The notes under the pieces were generated by a model that worked only from the letters and a program-made list of their open reading frames with translations, was not told where the DNA came from and made no database searches. Source: a virus. Taken from it: a DNA stretch of 64,000 bases. This document shows positions 58,842-64,000 of the stretch, in pieces. The translations under genes and the position numbers were made by a program. Location of the stretch: positions 1-64,000 of IMG/VR virus record IMGVR_UViG_3300033142_001194; one strand, written 5' to 3'. The stretch's first letter is position 1; each line of letters starts with the position of its first letter.

Positions 58842-60382
58842 TATTTACAGTACTCCTGATTTAATATAATGGTTTTATTTATAAATTCCCTTGGGAATAG
58901 GTATTCAGGAATTCTTACTCTAATATCTGCTAAGATTTCTTCAATTGGATCTACTTCTCCTGTACGAGTTCTTAATTTATATTCTTGTAATATTACTCTA
59001 CCGTCTTCATTTAATTTATCCTCCTTAAATACATAATCATATTCATAATCTGATAGGTATAGTAAACAAGTTTTTATATCTTCTAGTGTAACCTGTTTAA
59101 ACGTATTAATATAAATATCATCTTCTGATACTGAAACAGGTGATGAATACTTACAAGATACAAAGTAAACATTAATTTCTAAGTTTTTACTTCCGTTAAG
59201 GTTAATGTCAGTAACTTCGTCTACATTTGAAATATTATAGATACCTAGCTCTTTATTAGATGGTGTTGGTCTACCTCCTAAAGTTGCTACTGAACCTCCA
59301 GATTTCTGTGCTGCTAAGAATGCTTTATAGTTATCCCTACTAACAGTTAAAGTATCTACTTTAAAAGTATTATTAGATGAATAATATACGTCCTTAGGTG
59401 TATCCCTAGTTTTCCAAGCAATTACACGGTTACTATTATTACTGTCTAAAATAATACTGAAATTAGCTTCCAAGGTATAACAAGCATCTGGAGGGCTAAT
59501 ACTAATAGAATTTAACAGTTCTAACGCATCTAACCATTCCAGTAATTTATAACATTTAAGTTTTGTATCTGTAGGTGCTTGATCCAGTAAAACCAATACT
59601 GCTTCTATGGTTTCTTCTACCATCTGTTCTTGAAAATCATCAATTCCAATAATACTGCTTCTATCTGGAAGTCTTGCATCAAAAAGTGTCTGATCCATAT
59701 GAATCCACAAACCTTTTGCAACATTTTTATAACCTTGTTCACATGGATTTGTTTTAAATCCTTGAAAAATTGGTAAGATTGAAGAAGCACTATTTAAGTC
59801 TGAAATATTTTCTAAACTTTCAATATGTAGCATTCCTATAGACGGTAAATCTATGGAGAATTTACTATGTCTTTGGTAGATGCGAGATGAATTTATAAAT
59901 ATTTCTAAGTCTTCATTAAAAAATTCAAATAATGTACTAATTGATTCTAAACTTAAATTAGGTATGTTTAGCTCAATTCTAGTGCCATTAAATTCAGGTA
60001 CTATAATAGTATTACCAATATCATTTCCTTTAAGTAAGTCATCAGTATTAATGACTAACTTTTGATTACCGGAATGAATTGTAACATCTGATTTACTACT
60101 AAATAAAACAGATAAGAATCCTAAACCATATGGTTTTTCAGTTTCTTTAATTTCATCACTCCATCCACTTTCTGATACCGATATTAATGTTTGAAAGTCT
60201 TCAATAATATCTCCATTATTACTTACACATAAATATCCTGTACTTTCGTAATACTCAACATTTACTTCAGTTGCATGTGATCTTTTAGCATTTTGAACCA
60301 TCTCTCTGATAGGTGAATACTTATCTGTAAATGCTAAATGTAAATCACTTAATAACTTCTTTTCGTTAATTTTAATTTTCAT
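58841..60382 (-). CDS. rIIA-like GHKL ATPase, 513 aa
   Basis: The N-terminal 120 residues carry a GHKL ATPase fold: N box PIREMVQNAKRSHATEVNV (Asn about 30), G1-like VSNNGDIIED (about 54) and G2-like EKPYGLGFLSVLFSS (about 82). The layout (ATPase domain, then a long beta-alpha C-terminal part) recalls phage rIIA proteins, which act at the membrane during superinfection exclusion; N4 is known to have rIIA- and rIIB-like genes. Function here is inferred. Confidence 0.7.
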   Translation of the reverse strand: MKIKINEKKLLSDLHLAFTDKYSPIREMVQNAKRSHATEVNVEYYESTGYLCVSNNGDIIEDFQTLISVSESGWSDEIKETEKPYGLGFLSVLFSSKSDVTIHSGNQKLVINTDDLLKGNDIGNTIIVPEFNGTRIELNIPNLSLESISTLFEFFNEDLEIFINSSRIYQRHSKFSIDLPSIGMLHIESLENISDLNSASSILPIFQGFKTNPCEQGYKNVAKGLWIHMDQTLFDARLPDRSSIIGIDDFQEQMVEETIEAVLVLLDQAPTDTKLKCYKLLEWLDALELLNSISISPPDACYTLEANFSIILDSNNSNRVIAWKTRDTPKDVYYSSNNTFKVDTLTVSRDNYKAFLAAQKSGGSVATLGGRPTPSNKELGIYNISNVDEVTDINLNGSKNLEINVYFVSCKYSSPVSVSEDDIYINTFKQVTLEDIKTCLLYLSDYEYDYVFKEDKLNEDGRVILQEYKLRTRTGEVDPIEEILADIRVRIPEYLFPREFINKTIILNQEYCK

Positions 60383-60636
60383 TTTAATTCCTCAATTAGT
60401 ATATCTGCTTGTTTTACTGTTTTTAAAAGGGTTTTTACTAGATTTTTTAATTCTTCATTTTCATCTTCTAATACTTCTAAATCACTTTCTAAATCCATTA
60501 GATATTCCATAGTATCTGAGAAGTTTTTAAATGGTGGTAAGTTTGTTATTAAATATTCAGATACCTTAGTACCCAATGCTTTAGCAGAATCTGATAATTC
60601 AGGATCTGAAAGCATATTTTCTAAATCATAATTCAT
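60379..60636 (-). CDS. Coiled-coil protein, 85 aa
   Basis: The C-terminal half is a clear heptad coiled coil (LMDLESDLEVLEDENEELKN). It overlaps the GHKL gene start by 4 bases (ATGA). Partnership with the GHKL protein is possible given the overlap. Confidence 0.55.
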   Translation of the reverse strand: MNYDLENMLSDPELSDSAKALGTKVSEYLITNLPPFKNFSDTMEYLMDLESDLEVLEDENEELKNLVKTLLKTVKQADILIEELK

Positions 60637-60670
60637 AGTATTTCTCTTTTAGTTGTACCACAGAAATTTG

Positions 60671-61615
60671 TCATCTTATTTCATTCACAAAATGTTTAAC
60701 TATTTGAGGAATTACCTTAGACAAGTCTTTTGGTTTAATACCAGATGCTTCCATTACATCAGATTCCTCTTTAATAATGTCTGAGCATATCCACTTAATT
60801 AACTGACCAATATCTTCTGGCATTGGATCATCAATTTCTAATTCCTTAACTGCTTGCTGTAACCGTCCTTCAGTACAATATTCTAATCCAAATAACTCAA
60901 TACTTTTCATAGCTTCAGCACTTACAGGTAATTTAATCTTACGTGCCTTAGACTTAGTATGCTTAGATCCTTTAGCTTTAAACATAAGCTCAGGTTCATC
61001 TTCGCATGTATAAACAATGCCTTCACCAATACCAGATACACCTAAAGACAGTGCTACAGGGCATTCATTTTCTACTTCAGTTACTTTGGTTATAATTTCA
61101 GGTACGCATTCTGTAGGATTTAGAATATCCACATTTACTATATGTACAATAAATTCATCAGCATCTAATAATAATTTAGGTACTGTTAATAATGGTTTAG
61201 GTACTTTATTACCCTCACCATCTACAATAGAAAATACATAAAAGAATTTATCTAAACCAATAACACCTACACTGCTTTGAATATTTCCACCTGCAAACTC
61301 ACCATAAACATAAGTATCCCTGTCTGGTGAATGTACTGTTGACATTAAAGTATCAATGACAGCGGGGTTCTCCTCTACCCAAGTAGCAAATCCATAGTGA
61401 TCTTTGGGGTTACCATCCCCATCTTTACCTGTACTGATGATACGATTATTAGACTGTAGAATGACCTCCTTAGATTTTGTTAGGATAATACATGTATTTG
61501 TACCATTAACCTTTACACGTCCTGTGAACGTCCGTACAGTACCTTCAAAGGTCATTTTTCGCATAGTATATAAACTATTTTTTAATTGGCCTATTGAGCC
61601 ATATTTTTTGAACAT
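60671..61615 (-). CDS. RNA ligase, Rnl2-like, 314 aa
   Basis: Nucleotidyltransferase motifs are in order: I KVNGTN with Lys 35 as adenylylated residue, III-like YVYGEFAGGN (about 107), IV GEGIVYTCED (about 197) and V MFKAKGSKHTKSK (about 212). A C-terminal helical domain follows. Rnl2-type ligases reseal nicked RNA in duplex contexts and are used by phages to repair host-cleaved tRNA. No polynucleotide kinase gene was found in the window, so its substrate may already carry a 5' phosphate. Confidence 0.82.
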   Translation of the reverse strand: MFKKYGSIGQLKNSLYTMRKMTFEGTVRTFTGRVKVNGTNTCIILTKSKEVILQSNNRIISTGKDGDGNPKDHYGFATWVEENPAVIDTLMSTVHSPDRDTYVYGEFAGGNIQSSVGVIGLDKFFYVFSIVDGEGNKVPKPLLTVPKLLLDADEFIVHIVNVDILNPTECVPEIITKVTEVENECPVALSLGVSGIGEGIVYTCEDEPELMFKAKGSKHTKSKARKIKLPVSAEAMKSIELFGLEYCTEGRLQQAVKELEIDDPMPEDIGQLIKWICSDIIKEESDVMEASGIKPKDLSKVIPQIVKHFVNEIR

Positions 61616-61634
61616 TAGTATTCCTTTAATTTAG

Positions 61635-61699
61635 ATAAGCATAGAATGCATTGAAGTACCTAGCATTATGCTTATTATGTGTTTCCGTATTTAATACGG
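61635..61699 (-). other. Two adjacent stem-loops upstream of the RNA ligase gene
   Basis: ATAAGCATAGAATGC (61635-61649) pairs with GCATTATGCTTAT (61663-61675) apart from a two-base bulge, and CCGTAT/ATACGG (61685-61699) pairs around TTA. The stretch 61616-61849 has no other frame. The first hairpin lies 20 bases upstream of the ligase start and could affect its translation. Confidence 0.4.
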
Positions 61700-61849
61700 T
61701 GTTAAGTATCTAAGTATCATTTCTTTTAAATAGCACCAAAATAACACTATCTTCGGTATTAAAACGTACCTAAGCCATAATCACTTATGTCTTGATACTA
61801 TCGTTGCGTGTATACCCCTTAAAGGCTCTTTAAAAGGTATATAAAGGTA

Positions 61850-62017
61850 TTATTCTTCCTTATCTGTAGGTAGTAGTTTTTTATGTATCATTTGAGTTAA
61901 AATTCCTAATATATCAAAATAAGCCTTATCTGTTATATTAGCTTGTGCTGATACACCAGCCATATAAGTTAAACCAGTTAATATTTCTAAAGCTTCTTCT
62001 TTTGCTAAATTAATCAT
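61850..62017 (-). CDS. Small protein, 55 aa
   Basis: An ATG at 62017 after TAGGAATATAACT opens MINLAKEEALEILTGLTYMA... ending KLLPTDKEE. Helical with an Ala/Gly-rich middle. The clear start and coding-like composition support it; function unknown. Confidence 0.5.
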   Translation of the reverse strand: MINLAKEEALEILTGLTYMAGVSAQANITDKAYFDILGILTQMIHKKLLPTDKEE

Positions 62018-62046
62018 AGTTATATTCCTAATTATAAGTCTTCTTA

Positions 62047-62307
62047 TTAATTTATTGGTGTTCCAAAAATATCTGTTCTAACTGGTCTACCATACTGGTC
62101 TGAACTAATTCCTGAACCATAGGCATCTTGTTCTAATTCTTGGAATGGATCATGTCTTACAGCTTTACCACTGAATGATCTTCCAATTCCCATACCATAT
62201 GCATTTGGTTCCCAATCTGATTCATGTGAATCATAATCATTATTATCTATATTAGGATTTGCTAATAATAAAGATGGTAATAATAGTAGTACTAATAAAA
62301 GTTTCAT
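62047..62307 (-). CDS. Secreted protein with two internal repeats, 86 aa
   Basis: A signal peptide (MKLLLVLLLLPSLLLA) is followed by two similar units, AYGMGIGRSFSGKAVRHDPF and AYGSGISSDQYGRPVRTDIF, with shared A-Y-G-x-G-I, G-(K/R)-x-V-R and D-x-F positions. It is probably periplasmic. Related short repeat proteins occur in phages and proteobacteria in my memory, with no known role. Confidence 0.65.
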   Translation of the reverse strand: MKLLLVLLLLPSLLLANPNIDNNDYDSHESDWEPNAYGMGIGRSFSGKAVRHDPFQELEQDAYGSGISSDQYGRPVRTDIFGTPIN

Positions 62308-62323
62308 AGTTGTTCTCTCGTTG

Positions 62324-62590
62324 TTAATAGGATGGTAATTGCTGTTTGTTTCTCTTTAGCTTTAACTGCTCTGAGAAGGCCTTAGAGACATCATAGTTTT
62401 GATCTGTACCGTCTTGCTTAAGGTATCTGTTAATGAAATAAGAATGGGGTACATGTGCAATATCACATGCTTCTAATCCTGTTTGAATCCAATCAGGATC
62501 ATGACCATATTCTTCTTGAAGTGAAATAGCCATTGACCAAATGTCAGTAGCGTATTCTTTAATCTTTATACTTGATGCATCGTAAATCAT
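62324..62590 (-). CDS. Hypothetical protein, 88 aa
   Basis: Helical with conserved-looking IWSMAISLQEEYGHDPDWI. The frame has a site (AGAGGAATCATG-type) and is 8 bases from the upstream gene. Not recognised. Confidence 0.55.
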   Translation of the reverse strand: MIYDASSIKIKEYATDIWSMAISLQEEYGHDPDWIQTGLEACDIAHVPHSYFINRYLKQDGTDQNYDVSKAFSEQLKLKRNKQQLPSY

Positions 62591-62598
62591 GATTCCTC

Positions 62599-62865
62599 TT
62601 AAGTATACGTATCTACAATATGTAGATATTTTGTATTGTTTTTAATGCACTTAGCTAATTTAGCTGATTGAGCACCTCCTTTACCCCATATAACTGTAAT
62701 GTTAGGATCAATATTTGCATTCTTTACTACTTGCTTGTATTGCCCTGCTACTTTACGTATAAGATATCTTTGAGTCATTTCCTCTATTGTGGTAGTTTTC
62801 TTTAGCTCATTCATTAAGGCTGTTCTTGCTGTTAATAGCTTTAATATCATTTCATTATCTGTCAT
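62599..62865 (-). CDS. Hypothetical protein, 88 aa
   Basis: Starts at 62865 with a strong ACAGGAGGTCTTAAC site inside the end of the methyltransferase gene (4-base overlap), so the two are co-translated. The product is basic and helical (TQRYLIRKVAGQYKQVVKNA). A partner of the methyltransferase is possible but unproven. Confidence 0.55.
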   Translation of the reverse strand: MTDNEMILKLLTARTALMNELKKTTTIEEMTQRYLIRKVAGQYKQVVKNANIDPNITVIWGKGGAQSAKLAKCIKNNTKYLHIVDTYT

Positions 62866-63821
62866 GTTAAGACCTCCTGTAATATTTTATCTATTAATTT
62901 ATACCCATCCCTAAAAGATATTCTTTTACGCATTACCCCATCCTTTCCTGCAAGAAAATTGGTAAGGAACATACTGTTATACTGCTCTCTATAGGCATTT
63001 AATTTAGAATTGAATAGGTTGATAACCTTATATTCTTGTGAAGCTGTTAAAGGTACGTTAAGAACAATTGTGGCTAAGTTTCTATCAGTAATCTTGCCAT
63101 AGTAATGTATACCTTTAGTAAGGCATATTTCACCCCCTTTAGAACCAGTATCAGTAGCCTTAAGAAGTAAGGAAGTATTTGGTTTATCTCCTATTCTTAA
63201 TCTTGATACTTTATATTTAGAAGGGGTGTTTAAATACTCAATCCAATCTTTACCAATATTCCCATTAATAATTTTATACCCTAAGATTTCTGTAGTTATC
63301 CCTTTCTTAAAATAGAAAGTACATACTCTTACATCTGTATCTTCAAATACTTGAGAATCGTATAAAGTTACTTGTGATATTTCCCATCTTGCAAATATAA
63401 ACTCACGAAGTTTAGAATCAGCATCTACGAAGAAGTTACTTGGGATAATTAAAATACCTTCAGGAGCATTACCTTTAATAAATGAAAGGATACTTGCTTT
63501 GTACAGGTCAGTTGTTTTCCAGTATTTGAATGGTGTTTTATCTTTAGCTTTATTATTTAAAAGGTAAGGTGGGTTAGCCAATATAAATTTATTAGAATAA
63601 TCCATATCACCTAATAGAGTATTTTTTGTTCCGTTAGGTGTTAAAGGGTTAATATCAAACCCTTCAATAGAAGAGCAATCTTCATAAGCTGCCCAATTAA
63701 GTAAGTGATTATCACCAGCCATAGGGTCTACAATATCTTTCCCTTTTATTAAAGGAATATATTGTTTAAGTATTTCATCTACTCTTGATGTATAAAATGC
63801 ACCTAATTCTTTCTTATCCAT
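62862..63821 (-). CDS. N6-adenine DNA methyltransferase, 319 aa
   Basis: The start at 63821 (MDKKELGAFYTSRVDEIL) is preferred over an upstream Met at 63845 because AGGAGAACTAAT lies before it. ELGAFYT matches the P-x-x-x-x-FYT entry of adenine methyltransferases, DIVDPMAGDNHLL is motif I (SAM binding, about 38), FDINPL the acidic loop, and FILANPPYLL the catalytic NPPY (about 82). DNA N6-adenine methylation protecting phage DNA is the likely role. It has a conserved TRD-like C-terminal half. Confidence 0.85.
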   Translation of the reverse strand: MDKKELGAFYTSRVDEILKQYIPLIKGKDIVDPMAGDNHLLNWAAYEDCSSIEGFDINPLTPNGTKNTLLGDMDYSNKFILANPPYLLNNKAKDKTPFKYWKTTDLYKASILSFIKGNAPEGILIIPSNFFVDADSKLREFIFARWEISQVTLYDSQVFEDTDVRVCTFYFKKGITTEILGYKIINGNIGKDWIEYLNTPSKYKVSRLRIGDKPNTSLLLKATDTGSKGGEICLTKGIHYYGKITDRNLATIVLNVPLTASQEYKVINLFNSKLNAYREQYNSMFLTNFLAGKDGVMRKRISFRDGYKLIDKILQEVLT

Positions 63822-63900
63822 ATTAGTTCTCCTAATGTTCTGCAATATCTTTTAGTTAATTTAGCAATCTCAGTAGATCCATCAAACCTAAACAACAAGC

Positions 63901-63926
63901 AAAAAAATACCTCAATTAAGAGGTAT
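63901..63926 (-). terminator. Rho-independent terminator (minus strand)
   Basis: ATACCTC (63907-63913) and GAGGTAT (63920-63926) pair around a 6-base loop, followed on the minus strand by seven T. It ends the transcript of the partial gene at the right edge. Confidence 0.8.
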
Positions 63927-63931
63927 CTTAT

Positions 63932-64000
63932 TTAATTTATTTTAGTACTTATACTATAAGGTGCTGCTTTTGCTTTCTGCTTATCTAATAGAAACCTTCT
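63932..64000 (-). CDS. C-terminal end of a gene running off the window
   Basis: Reading leftward from 64000, an open frame of 22 codons (RRFLLDKQKAKAAPYSISTK plus IN) ends at TAA 63932-63934, followed directly by the terminator. The rest lies beyond the window; function cannot be said. Confidence 0.55.
   Translation of the reverse strand, partial: RRFLLDKQKAKAAPYSISTKIN

Noticed and set aside
61685-61699. CCGTAT/TTA/ATACGG as another vRNAP promoter
   Set aside because: The purine-centred loop is on the other strand, so it would point rightward, away from the local genes; kept only as a stem-loop.
1-64000. CRISPR arrays, insertion sequences, integrase or lysogeny genes
   Set aside because: No regularly spaced repeats, transposase, recombinase or repressor-like genes were seen; the phage appears lytic.

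Overview
The window is almost entirely phage. The coding density, strand layout and gene content fit a lytic, AT-rich relative of Escherichia phage N4 (Schitoviridae-type podovirus), presumably infecting a Gram-negative host. The basis is: (i) a 3421-codon gene whose middle carries the single-subunit RNA polymerase motifs A, B and C at spacings like those of the N4 virion RNA polymerase; (ii) a second T7/N4-type RNA polymerase; (iii) a late block in the N4 order (terminase, gp67-like adaptor, tail and appendage genes, portal, scaffold-like protein, major capsid, internal virion proteins, giant vRNAP); and (iv) a family-A DNA polymerase, PD-(D/E)XK nuclease, helicase-primase, ERF-type annealing protein and SSB-like protein in a replication block. 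No cellular genes were recognised.

Layout. Positions 1-8741 (minus strand): early genes. Reading leftward these are small early proteins with repeated leader elements, a 127-codon protein, the RNA polymerase, a run of small genes, an EcoRI-type adenine methyltransferase and the interrupted start of a DUF262-like gene. Positions 8742-9194: non-coding divergent region with poly-T tracts and repeats. Positions 9195-40471 (plus strand): late genes for lysis, packaging, tail, capsid and vRNAP, closed by a terminator. Positions 40511-64000 (minus strand, convergent with the late block): replication, recombination and nucleotide metabolism. This block holds a ThyX interrupted by an HNH intein, a class II ribonucleotide reductase interrupted by a group I intron with an HNH gene, dUTPase, an rIIA/GHKL-like protein, an Rnl2-like RNA ligase and a second DNA methyltransferase. 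If the genome closes up as in N4, the two minus-strand blocks are one early-to-middle transcription unit cut by the window edges, and the physical genome ends may lie near 8.7-9.2 kb.

How the parts fit. In N4 the vRNAP is injected with the DNA and starts early transcription at small template-strand hairpins with 3-base loops. This window has a family of such hairpins (5-6 bp stem, mostly GAA loop on the plus strand) at 1605, 5112, 5166, 5238, 45565 and 54591, upstream of leftward genes and in the orientation N4 would require; one more at 11180 faces the lysis genes. The early polymerase gene (5266-7170) would then drive middle genes. Nucleotide precursors come from class II RNR, ThyX and dUTPase. 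Lysis is by an amidase and holin-like membrane proteins.

The observations most worth checking are the hairpin promoter family, the exact splice junction predicted for the RNR intron, the ThyX intein in the substrate-binding motif, the zincin motif inside the vRNAP, the single-chain form of the middle RNA polymerase, the five-copy early leader element, and two unusually structured non-coding stretches (45.5-46.06 kb and 52.4-52.8 kb). All functional calls rest on reading motifs and synteny; no database search was run.
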